From: Arsenophonus sp052401645
Lineage (GTDB): Bacteria; Pseudomonadota; Gammaproteobacteria; Enterobacterales; Enterobacteriaceae
DNA: 64,000 bases
Assembly (NCBI GenBank): GCA_052401645.1
Contig: CP198939.1
Coordinates: 1,116,001-1,180,000 of the forward strand
Direction of reading: 5' to 3'
In this document: positions 20,758 to 30,900 of the stretch, piece by piece
Layout of the letters: every line of letters starts with the position of its first letter
How positions within the stretch are numbered: position 1 is the first letter of the stretch
Notes under the pieces: model-generated
Told to the model about the DNA's origin: nothing
Database searches by the model: none
The model's input: only the letters and a program-made list of their open reading frames with translations
Position numbers and translations under genes: made by a program

Positions 20758-22506
20758 ATGATAATAAATGATAAAGATCTTTCCACATGGCAAACATTTC
20801 GTCGATTATGGCCAATGATTTTACCATTTAAACTTGGATTAAGTGTAGCTACTGCAGCATTAATAATTAATGCTGCAGATGATGCATTCATGATCTCATT
20901 ATTAAAACCTTTACTTGATGAAGGTTTCGGTAAAGCTGATAATAACACATTAAAATGTTTACCTATAGCTATATTAGTGCTAATGTTAATAAGAGGTATA
21001 TCAAGTTTTATTTCAAATTATTGTATTGCATGGGTTTCTGGTAAAGTAGTAATGAATATGCGTAAGCGTTTATTTAGTCATATGATGGGCATGCCAGTTG
21101 CTTTTTTTGATAAACAATCAACAGGAACCTTACTTTCTCGTATCACTTATGATTCTGAACAAGTAGCTTCATCTTCTTCTAGTGCTTTAATTACTATTGT
21201 TCGAGAAACTGCTTATATTATAGGTCTATTTACACTCATGTTTTATTACAGTTGGCAACTTTCACTAATACTAATTCTAGTTACTCCAATTGTTGCATTA
21301 ACAATCAGATCAGTTTCTAAACATTTTAGAAATATTAGTAAGAGTATGCAAACTGGTATGGGTCAAGTAACTGCTAGCGCGGAACAAATGTTAAAGGGCC
21401 ATAAAGAAGTTTTAATTTTTGGTGGACAAAAAGCCGAAACTGAACGTTTTAGTAAAGTTAGTAACCATATGAGACAACAATCAATGAAAATGGTGACAGC
21501 ATCTTCTATTTCCGATCCTATTATACAATTAATTGCCTCTTTAGCATTAGCATTTACGCTTTATATCGCAAGTTTTCCTGAAGTTATGCAAACATTGACA
21601 GTAGGAACTATTGGTGTTGTTTTTTCATGTATGTTCGCATTAATGCGCCCATTGAAATCATTAACAAATGTCAATGCACAATTTCAACGAGGTATGGCTG
21701 CATGCCAAACATTATTTTCTATTTTAGATATGGAAAAGGAAAAAGATGAAGGTAAATTAACGCTAAAGAAAGCTAAAGGTAAAATAGAATTTAAACACGT
21801 TACCTTCAAATATCCAACAAAAGAGCATTTTGCATTATATGACATTTGTTTTAAAATTCCAGCTGGAAAATCTATTGCTTTAGTTGGGAGGTCAGGTTCA
21901 GGGAAATCAACTATTGCAAATTTAATTACTCGTTTTTATGAGATTAATAAAGGGCAAATATTACTTGATAATCGTGATTTACGTGAATATACACTAACCT
22001 CTCTTCGTAGTCAGATTGCACTTGTTTCTCAACATGTCTATCTTTTTAATGATACTATTGCAAATAATATTGCTTATGCAACTAATGGTTACTTTAAACG
22101 AGAGTCAATAAAAAAAGCCGCTAAAATGGCTTATGCAATTGATTTTATTCAAAAACTAGATAATGGACTTGATACAGTTATAGGTGAAAATGGAGTAATG
22201 CTTTCAGGTGGTCAACGACAACGAATTGCTATTGCACGTGCATTATTATATAATTCATCTATATTGATTTTAGATGAAGCTACGTCTGCGCTTGATACTG
22301 AATCAGAAAGAGCGATTCAATCTGCATTAGATGAATTACAAAAAAATAGGACTTCTATTATTATTGCACATCGTCTTTCAACAATAGAAAATGCAGATGA
22401 AATTTTGTTTATTCAGGATGGTAAAATTATTGAACGGGGTAATCATAAAACTTTACTTAATTATGATGGAGCGTATGCTCAACTTTATAGCATGCAGTTT
22501 AAATAA
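20758..22506 (+). CDS. msbA: Lipid A export ATP-binding/permease protein
   Basis: Inner-membrane ABC half-transporter; as a homodimer it flips lipid A-core (and phospholipid) to the periplasmic leaflet for LPS assembly. It has 582 residues, like E. coli. The N-terminal half carries six membrane helices (about 23-330) with conserved FFDKQSTGTLLSRITYDSEQVASSSS. The nucleotide-binding domain has Walker A GRSGSGKST (377-385), Q-loop ALVSQ (421-425), signature LSGGQRQR (482-489), Walker B ILILDE (502-507) and switch His538. All catalytic residues are present. The start reads MIINDKDLSTWQTFRR, one residue different in spacing from E. coli. Its TAA overlaps the lpxK ATG (TAATG), so the two are probably translationally coupled, an arrangement matching their consecutive roles. 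Confidence 0.98.
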   Translation: MIINDKDLSTWQTFRRLWPMILPFKLGLSVATAALIINAADDAFMISLLKPLLDEGFGKADNNTLKCLPIAILVLMLIRGISSFISNYCIAWVSGKVVMNMRKRLFSHMMGMPVAFFDKQSTGTLLSRITYDSEQVASSSSSALITIVRETAYIIGLFTLMFYYSWQLSLILILVTPIVALTIRSVSKHFRNISKSMQTGMGQVTASAEQMLKGHKEVLIFGGQKAETERFSKVSNHMRQQSMKMVTASSISDPIIQLIASLALAFTLYIASFPEVMQTLTVGTIGVVFSCMFALMRPLKSLTNVNAQFQRGMAACQTLFSILDMEKEKDEGKLTLKKAKGKIEFKHVTFKYPTKEHFALYDICFKIPAGKSIALVGRSGSGKSTIANLITRFYEINKGQILLDNRDLREYTLTSLRSQIALVSQHVYLFNDTIANNIAYATNGYFKRESIKKAAKMAYAIDFIQKLDNGLDTVIGENGVMLSGGQRQRIAIARALLYNSSILILDEATSALDTESERAIQSALDELQKNRTSIIIAHRLSTIENADEILFIQDGKIIERGNHKTLLNYDGAYAQLYSMQFK

Positions 22507-23498
22507 TGATTGAAAAAATATGGTCAGGAAATTCGTGGTTATATTTTTTACTATTACCATTATCAATATTTTATGGAATAATAATTAAGTTAAGACGTAT
22601 TTGTTATAATTTTGCAATTTTACATAGTTGGAAATCTCCTATACCTATTATTATTGTTGGTAATTTAACTGTTGGTGGTAATGGTAAAACTCCAATTGTT
22701 ATTTGGTTAGTTGAACAACTTTTATCACTAGGATATAATGTTGGTGTTGTATCTCGTGGGTATGGAGGTAAATCAACCTCTTATCCATTATTAGTTAATA
22801 AAAATATATCAATAAAAGAAACTGGCGATGAACCTGCTTTAATTTATTTAAGAACTGGCGTACCTGTGGCAGTTTCTCCTAAACGAGTAGAAGCAGTTAA
22901 AATGCTGATTAAGCAAAAAGAGCTAAATGTTATTATTTCTGATGATGGTCTTCAGCATTATAAACTTCAAAGAGATTTTGAAATTGTTGTTATCGATGGT
23001 ATTCGACGTTTTGGCAATAATAGAATGTTACCTGCCGGTCCATTGCGTGAGTGTGTGCATCGATTGAATTCTGTTAATATGATTATTAATAATGGTGGTA
23101 TAATTAAAAATGATGAAATTGCCATGCAACTAATTGGTGATATTGCTATTAATATGATAACAGGTGAAAAAAAATTTGTTTATGAATTAAAGAAAGTCGT
23201 TGCAATAGCAGGAATAGGATATCCAGAACGTTTTTTTTCAAGCCTTGAGGAAAAAGGGGTTCCAATAATGTCAAAACACGTTTTCTTTGATCATCAATAT
23301 TATAAATTTTCTAAATTAATAACTTTAGTAACAGATAAACAAACATTACTAATGACTGAAAAAGACGCAATAAAATGTTTTCATTTTTCTAAAATAAATT
23401 GGTGGTATTTACCAGTAAATGCTAAATTTTCAAAATTTGGTGAAAAAAAAATTCTTTCAGCAATCAGTGAATTAATAAATTATAATAAAATATATTAA
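22506..23498 (+). CDS. lpxK: Tetraacyldisaccharide 4'-kinase
   Basis: Membrane-associated kinase that adds the 4'-phosphate to the lipid A disaccharide, giving lipid IVA. It has 330 residues (E. coli 328). The N-terminal hydrophobic anchor spans about 11-28 (LYFLLLPLSIFYGIII). The P-loop is VGNLTVGGNGKTP (51-63), followed by GVVSRGYGGK, and the active-site DDGLQH is at 146-151. The family blocks DGIRRFGN, LPAGPLRE and LLMTEKDAIKC are also present. It begins within the last base of msbA and shares its operon. The next E. coli gene, ycaQ, is gone. It appears intact. Confidence 0.97.
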   Translation: MIEKIWSGNSWLYFLLLPLSIFYGIIIKLRRICYNFAILHSWKSPIPIIIVGNLTVGGNGKTPIVIWLVEQLLSLGYNVGVVSRGYGGKSTSYPLLVNKNISIKETGDEPALIYLRTGVPVAVSPKRVEAVKMLIKQKELNVIISDDGLQHYKLQRDFEIVVIDGIRRFGNNRMLPAGPLRECVHRLNSVNMIINNGGIIKNDEIAMQLIGDIAINMITGEKKFVYELKKVVAIAGIGYPERFFSSLEEKGVPIMSKHVFFDHQYYKFSKLITLVTDKQTLLMTEKDAIKCFHFSKINWWYLPVNAKFSKFGEKKILSAISELINYNKIY

Positions 23499-24033
23499 AA
23501 TAATAAAGTTATTATCTTTCTTTAAGATTAAATTTAATTATGAAATATGACTATAATATCAAATTGCATGAATCCAGTTGTTATTTTATTTATTATCAAA
23601 AAAATTGAATATTTGAATGAATTAATAGTTAAGAATTAACAATCATAATTTGATATTTAATATATAAAAATTCTAAAAATAAAAATTATTTTATTATTAT
23701 TTTTTAAAAAAATTTTTAAAATAATTTAATACAAAAAATCTATAGATTTATAAACAACAGTAATAATAGAGATTAATATATCTATATTAATTTTTAATTT
23801 ATTTTTAAAAATAAATTATTCAATAACATAAACTGTATTAAATTTTAATTAAAGATAACTTATATCCATTATTATTAATTAATTATATTTTTATAAATTT
23901 TTAATCTTATATTAATTATCAATTAAGTAAATTATTGATAACTAAATTTTATATCAAACATTAATATTTAATTTTAATAATATATTTATGTTATTCTAAT
24001 TGTATAAAAATTATATTTTAATAAGGGGAATGT
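23499..24033. other. Eroded gap between lpxK and ycaR
   Basis: No gene is visible in these 535 bp; E. coli has ycaQ (about 1.2 kb) here, so this gap has also shortened. A GGGGA-type ribosome binding site for ycaR (AAGGGGAA, 24023-24030) is near its right end. Confidence 0.7.
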
Positions 24034-24213
24034 ATGGATCATCGTCTATTGAATATTATTGTTTGTCCAATTTGTTATGGACAATTAACTTATGATAAAC
24101 AAAATTCAGAGCTTATTTGTAAATTTGATCATATTGCTTATCCTATACGAAATAATATACCAGTATTATTAAAAGAAGAAGCTCGACAGTTACCTTTAGA
24201 TGAAGAAAAATAA
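24034..24213 (+). CDS. ycaR: YcaR-family small protein (UPF0434/Trm112-like)
   Basis: A 59-residue protein beginning MDHRLLNIIVCPICYGQL, clearly the orthologue of E. coli YcaR (60 aa). It has one CPxC pair at residues 11-14, then NSELICK with a third Cys, and the family tail IAYPIRNNIPVLLKEEAR. The fold is that of Trm112-like zinc-ribbon proteins, though the second metal pair is incomplete, as in E. coli YcaR. Function is not established. AAGGGG at 24023-24028 supports the start. It is one base short of touching kdsB: TAA at 24211-24213, kdsB ATG at 24215. Survival of such a short gene amid heavy loss, locked to kdsB, argues for a real role, perhaps only as a translational lead for kdsB. Confidence 0.92.
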   Translation: MDHRLLNIIVCPICYGQLTYDKQNSELICKFDHIAYPIRNNIPVLLKEEARQLPLDEEK

Positions 24214-24214
24214 C

Positions 24215-24964
24215 ATGTTTACAGTAATTATTCCAGCACGTTTTGCTTCTAAGCGTTTACCTGGAAAAATATTAGCTGATATTCATGGAAAACCTATGAT
24301 AATCAGAGTAATGGAAAGAGCCTTAATGTCATGTGCTTCACGTGTTATTATAGCTACTGATCATCAATCAGTATTTGATATAGTGAAAGAAGCTAATGGT
24401 GAAGTTTATATGACAAATATTAATCATAAATCAGGAACCGAAAGATTATCTGAACTTATTGAAAAATATAAATTCTCTAATGAGGAAATTATTGTTAATG
24501 TTCAAGGTGATGATCCTTTAATTAATCCAAAAATAATCAATCAATTAGCTAGTAATTTTATATCAAATAATGCTAGTATGGCAACATTAGCTTCTACAAT
24601 AAATACGAAAGATGAATTATTTAATCATGATATTGTAAAAGTAGTGATGGATAAACAAAATAATGCTTTATATTTTTCTAGATCTGCTATTCCTTATAAA
24701 AGTAATTGTTTTTCAATAACTGAAATAGAAATTAGAGAGTATTTTTTACGTCATATAGGTATTTATGCTTACAGAGCTGGTTTTATTCGTCGTTATATTC
24801 AGTGGCCAATAAGTCCTTTAGAAAGAATAGAGATGCTTGAACAACTACGTGTACTATGGTACGGTGAAAAAATTCATGTTTCTATAGCAGTTAATGCACC
24901 AAAATCAGAGGTGAATAATCAGAAAGATCTTGATGATATTAGGAAAAGTATTTTTACTGATTAA
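24215..24964 (+). CDS. kdsB: CMP-Kdo synthetase (3-deoxy-manno-octulosonate cytidylyltransferase)
   Basis: Activates Kdo with CTP to CMP-Kdo, the donor for the LPS inner core. From ATG 24215 it has 249 residues (E. coli 248) and starts MFTVIIPARFASKRLPGK, matching the family N-terminus. GAAG at 24202-24205 is well spaced for this start; an in-frame ATG at 24200 would add five residues overlapping ycaR and has no SD. The nucleotide-binding loop and GTERL are conserved. The metal motif usually VQGDEP reads VQGDDP (Asp99 kept). The second conserved acidic motif, V-D-T-P-E-D in E. coli (D235), reads V-N-N-Q-K-D here, so that Asp is Asn234. The fold and remaining motifs look intact (EHIEML-like ERIEMLEQLRVLWYGEKIHV). 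Confidence 0.95.
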   Translation: MFTVIIPARFASKRLPGKILADIHGKPMIIRVMERALMSCASRVIIATDHQSVFDIVKEANGEVYMTNINHKSGTERLSELIEKYKFSNEEIIVNVQGDDPLINPKIINQLASNFISNNASMATLASTINTKDELFNHDIVKVVMDKQNNALYFSRSAIPYKSNCFSITEIEIREYFLRHIGIYAYRAGFIRRYIQWPISPLERIEMLEQLRVLWYGEKIHVSIAVNAPKSEVNNQKDLDDIRKSIFTD

Positions 24965-25124
24965 AATTTAATGTAATATTATTCTTTGAAATATTGATTT
25001 CAATATATCATAATAAATTCTATAGATTTTAGATATTATTAATTTTTATCAATAGTTATATTATATAAAGTTAATAAATTCATATAAAATATGATTTTAA
25101 TATATAAAATAAATTAAAATTTTT

Positions 25125-25157
25125 TTTCCTATATTTTAATGATTAAAATATAGGAAA
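25125..25157. repeat. 33 bp near-perfect palindrome downstream of kdsB
   Basis: TTTCCTATATTTTAAT, a single G, then the exact 16 bp complement. It is 160 bp past the kdsB stop and preceded by a run of T. It may be a relic terminator, because the next gene on this strand is nearly 20 kb away. Confidence 0.6.
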
Positions 25158-25657
25158 TTAATTTATATATGGATTATCTTAGTTAAAATCTAAGCAAATA
25201 AGAAATGTTAAAATCGTATATTGAACTATTATCTAAATAATTAATAAAAAAGGATTGATTATTAATCATCTTTCTATTTTGAAAATTTTTTATATATATT
25301 ATTTATTATTAATAATGTTTTAAAAATATTTATAATATTATTAATAATAATAGTATTTTCAATATTTTTTACTATTTATTAAAGTATTATAAGTACTAAT
25401 AATATTATTAAAAGAAATTAATTTATTAACAAAATATTAAAATAAAATATCAAATTTATTTCATTAATATAATTATAGTATTATTAATACTAACAGATTG
25501 ATTACTTGAAATAATAATTAAAATTAACTTTTCATTAAATAAAAAAGAATATATTCAATATCTTCTTTTTTATATTTTAAAATATATATAATACTTTTTA
25601 GAAATTTAATTTGCATTAATAAAAAAATTTTGATAAGTTATTTATTTAATAAAAGAT

Positions 25658-25695
25658 AGTTAAAAACTAAAATATCAATATTTTAGTTTTTAACT
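25658..25695. repeat. 17 bp perfect hairpin with partly complementary outer arms
   Basis: AGTTAAAAACTAAAATA, loop TCAA, exact complement. Outside it, GATAAGTTATTTATTTAATA on the left and TATTTATTGATAACTTA on the right are again largely complementary, so the whole of about 25631-25711 could fold into one long stem. No gene flanks it. Confidence 0.6.
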
Positions 25696-27882
25696 TATTT
25701 ATTGATAACTTAATGAGCAACTAATTCAATAACGTTAATTAATATAATATATTTTATAATAAAAATGAATTAATTTATTAATTCTGAATAAAAAATCTTA
25801 AATATAATTAATGAATTTTATTGAATATAGTTTATATTTTATTGTATAAATATTTTTAATAAAATTTATTATAAAAAGTTATTTTAATAAAATTATTTTT
25901 AATTTATTTAAAAATAAATAATTAAATAAATATTTTATAGTATATATATCAAATATTAATAATATTAAAAATAAATTTATATAGAATATCTATTCTATAT
26001 AAATAAATAAAGAAAATAAACAGAACTATTATTTATTAAAATTTAAATTTACTATTTATTTTTTATTTAATATATATATAATATTTTTATATTAATAATA
26101 TAGTTTTTTTAAAATGCTTTTATTAGTATATTAATTTCTATTTAAAATTAAGTTATTCTTTGTTATATTTAAATCGATTAATATCTAAAACTTTAGTTTG
26201 TTTAATTGTGAAATAATTCATTAAATATAATTTATTTATTATATTATTTATTTAAAGTATTAGATTGTATTTAATCAAAATAAAAATTTTGAATTTAGTC
26301 TTTTAAAATATAATTTTAAAATAAATCAATAAAATATAAAATAAAAACTACAATAAATATAATTAACTAAATATTTTATATTTTTTATTATTTTATAATT
26401 ATAAAAGTAAATATGATATATTACTTTTATTTTATGATATTTTAATATTAATTATAATAATAAATATTGTCTTAATTCTCTAAATTAGTTATTAATAGAA
26501 ATTGTATATTGGTAATTAAAAGAATTTAATTCCGTAATAATTATTAATATGATTATATTAATAATTTTTATAATTATATAAAAATTATTAATAATAAATA
26601 TATTTTAATTTAAATAACTATATATTTATATTAAACATCTAAATTCATGTAACTTTATAAATTATGAAATTAATTTAAATAACTATTTTAATATTAATTT
26701 ATTTAATTAGAAAAATGATTATCAAATATTTAATACCTATTAAGTTTATTATTTTTTATTCACTATTATTGTTATTTAAATTAAACAGTCTTAATAAAAA
26801 TAATTAGAAAATAAATTATTTTATAATTTTTTTTAAATCTAAATAAAGTATTAATTCAGATCAATAAAAAAAATTATAACAATAGCTAACAATAAAATTA
26901 ATCATATAATTTTATATAAATATTCAATTATTTTTAAATATAATCATTAAAATTATACAATTTTAAATATAATATTACTCCATATAAAAATTAATATTTA
27001 TAATATTAATTAGTATTATTTTCATAACTCTTTTCTATATAACATTTACTATATTTAGTTAAATTAAGTTAAATATAATATAGTAAAAAGGAAATAAATT
27101 TTATTAAAATAATTATTTTTTTATTTAACAAAAATGTTAAAAAAAAATTTTGTTAATATTAATAATATATTCATATACGTGAGATCTTTTAATAGGAAAA
27201 TACTATGAAAGAATATATTTTTTTATATTACTTAATCAACATAAAGATTAATAATAAAAAGATTAATAACTTTAAAAAGCATTTTTATTGAATTAAACAC
27301 ATTATCTAAATTAAAAGATATATTTTAGACTGATAATATATGAATTATAAAAATTATTATTTATCTATATGTATGATAATATTATATTTATAAATTAAGT
27401 TTATAGATAATTAAAGTATTACTATTTGATTTATAAAATGAGATTATTTTATTATTATATATATAAATTATTTCATTATATCATTAGAATTAGTTAATAT
27501 TAAGCAATTATTTAATATATATAACAAGAAAATAATATTAAAAATAAAGATTATTAAATCAGTTTATCAAATTGAACTAAAAGATAAATACTTAATTAAA
27601 TTAATTAGGATCAATTAACGTGATAAAGATAGATTGTATAAATATTTAATAGATTATATGAAATATTATTATTCATTTGATATTTAGTTTAATATAAAAA
27701 TTTATTTTAAATGTTAATTTAAAATGATTGCTAATTAATAGTTATATTAGGCGAGTATTAATGATATAAAATATATATCATCTATTAATACTGAATAACT
27801 TATATAACTAAGATCAAATATCTAACATAAGTTTTATTTATAATAATATTAACTAATATTAATTTCTGTTTTGTTTTATTTG

Positions 27883-27925
27883 AATTAAAGACCATAATTA
27901 ATTTTATTAATTATGGTCTTTAATT
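27883..27925. terminator. 20 bp perfect hairpin with GACC/GGTC core, likely relic terminator
   Basis: AATTAAAGACCATAATTAAT, loop TTT, exact complement. It contains GACC/GGTC, unusual in this desert, flanked by AAA and TTT, which is the layout of a bidirectional intrinsic terminator. No gene remains next to it. It may mark the end of a lost gene of the kdsB-aspC block or still terminate an unrecognised transcript. Confidence 0.5.
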
Positions 27926-30900
27926 AGTTTGAAAAATAAATTAAGTTATTTTAATGTACTTAAGCTTTTTTTTAAAAACATTATCAGTAACTATAATATT
28001 AGTAAACCACTTAAGCTTATCAATAATAATTCAACATAAATCTATTTAGACAAATAAAATCGATAGAAAATCTAATTATTCTAATTTCATAAATTATGTA
28101 TCTTGATTATAAAATATTTTATATAAAAAATTTTATGATTATAATTTTTTTATTTTTATTCAGATATTACTTAGCTATTTTTTATAAAAAGAAAATATAT
28201 AAATGATTAGTTATCATGGAAAGCATAATATTTATTAGATAATTTATACGTTAATAAATAGTTATAATGATAAAAATAATAAAGATTGGAGTTGAAGATA
28301 GAATTAATATTCTATAAAATAGAAATTTTTATCAATTTATATTAATTATTAATTCTATTTTTATAATAAATTTTATTTAAATGAATTAATAATAATGTAT
28401 TGTTTATATTAATTTATTCATTAAAAGAATTTTTAATATAAACTTTATTCAATTTTATTATAATATAATAAAGATTATATAATTTAAATATCAAGTGATA
28501 AAACTTTATATAAAATTATTTATGATAAAATAGTATATATACATCAATATTACTAAAATATGGATCTTATCTTAATAAATTAAATAAGCATTAAAATTTA
28601 TAATTATTTAAATCATTTAAAATAATTAAGCGAATTTCATTAAAAATGAATGATTCAAATAAGTTAATTCATATATTGATAATTATAAAAAAAATTATTT
28701 TAGTAATATATTTAATATTATTAAAAGATAATAAGACTATGAAGTAAATAATAGTAATTTTATAGATTAATTATTTTTTATACTGTTTAAGTTATAACCA
28801 GCTGTTATAATTTTATTAAGAGATTACTTTTTAACTGAAAAATAATTTTATTTATTTTTTTTAAAATATAGAAATATTTTTTAGAAAAAAGTTAATAATT
28901 AAAAATTATAATGATAAATGAATTTTATAATAGTTTATTTAAACTTTCAATAAAATAAAAAAAAACTAATTATGTTTTTATTAAATTATATTTCTCAATG
29001 TTATTAAATACTGTATGTGTATCTAGACAATATATTTTCTTTAAACTAAATTTAAATAAGTTTAAACAATTGATTGTTATTTATAATCATTTAAATTAAA
29101 ATAAAAATGAATTTGATAAATAAAATAATTATTTTCTAGGTTTAGAAGTTTATTTTTATGTCTTAATAATTATATATCTCTAATATAAATAAAATATCAA
29201 GTTAATAAAAAATTAACATTATCAAATAATATTAAAAAATCCATTATCGTTTTATATAACAAATTAAAATTATTAAATAAACATTAAAAAACAAATAAAG
29301 TTTAAAACTAAAATTAAAAAGATAAATTATAAGTTAATAAAATAAAAACTTAAGTAAATAATTATCTCAATAAGTATTAAATACTTAATATATACTATTA
29401 TTTATAATTTAATATTAAAAAAGAACAATTAGTAAAATAAGTAAAAATGATTAAATTAATTTTTAATAATATTTAACAATCATAACTAGTTCTTTTAAAA
29501 AATAAAATATTGAAAATTAGTTATTTACTAATATAGATAGTCATTATTATTAATATAATTAATTTAACTAAATTTAATAAAGTTTACATCTTAATAAAAT
29601 ATCATAGTTTGCAGTAAGCTAAACATAAAGTTTATAAAATAACACTTTTATAAATTATCTAGATTTACTTTACATTAATATTTTAAAACTTACATTAAGT
29701 AAATAAAAATACATTTTATTAAAAGTAAATAAAAAATTTAATAGTTATTATAATGATAAATATAATTTCATTAAATATTGTTAATATATTAAAAATAATA
29801 TTAGTTAAATATAATAATCTATATGATATTGTTATAATGATTATAAATTGATAATACACGAAATGTTATTTATTAATAAATTAAATAAAGACTATAAATT
29901 AATTTATAAATAATTTAAATCTTTTGAATATAAATTTTAAGTAGTAATAATAGCATCTATTTAGCTGATAATATATAAAATATGTATCATAAAATAAATA
30001 AAATAAAATTAAATAATGATTTTTTAATAATTATTAAATTATAAAATATATCTTAAGTATTTATTAGAATAAAACATAAAATAAACTTAAAAACATAATT
30101 AAATAATTTATTAAAATATAAACTGAATAACAGATAAATTATCTTAAATAAGTTTTAAACTAATAATTACTTAACTTTGATTTATCTAAATCCACTATTT
30201 TAGTAGTAATTTTATTATATAAAATATATAAGTTATATTACTATCAGTGATATATACCATTTTATTTTGTTTTATTATCTTCAGTAAGATATATGTAATT
30301 ATCTTTATTAAATAAATAAAATTACTCTAATAGTTTTATGAATTAATAATAAAATCTCAATGAAATTTTATCTTATTTAAATCTATTTACAATTTTTAGA
30401 TAAAAGCATCTTTAATTAAGAAAACTTTTATCATACATATAGTATATTATATAGAAATCAATTTTTTTTAAAATAAAATATACATTAGTTAAAATATTAT
30501 AAAATTAGCTCTTTTAAGACATATAAATTATAATAAGAGCATAATTTATTTTTTTAATTTCACTATTAATGGATTTTTTATACTATTTTAGACTAGTTTA
30601 AAGAAGAAAAATTATTCATTAAGAAAAATAAAATGAACTAAATAAATTAAATTAATTATAAAATTAAATAAAATAATAAAAACTATATGTTTTTAATTAA
30701 AAGATTTTTTATATAGTTTAAAATACTTTGCATAAAGTAATTTATTTTAATAAATAATTTTATTTTTAAAATAAAGAAAATTATCAAAGTTTTTTCAAAA
30801 TAAGAATTTTTTCATGTTTCATAAACATATTAAATTAGTTATTTAAACTTGAACTAATAAAACTATTCCACTTTAATATATGTTGAATAATAAAATAAAT

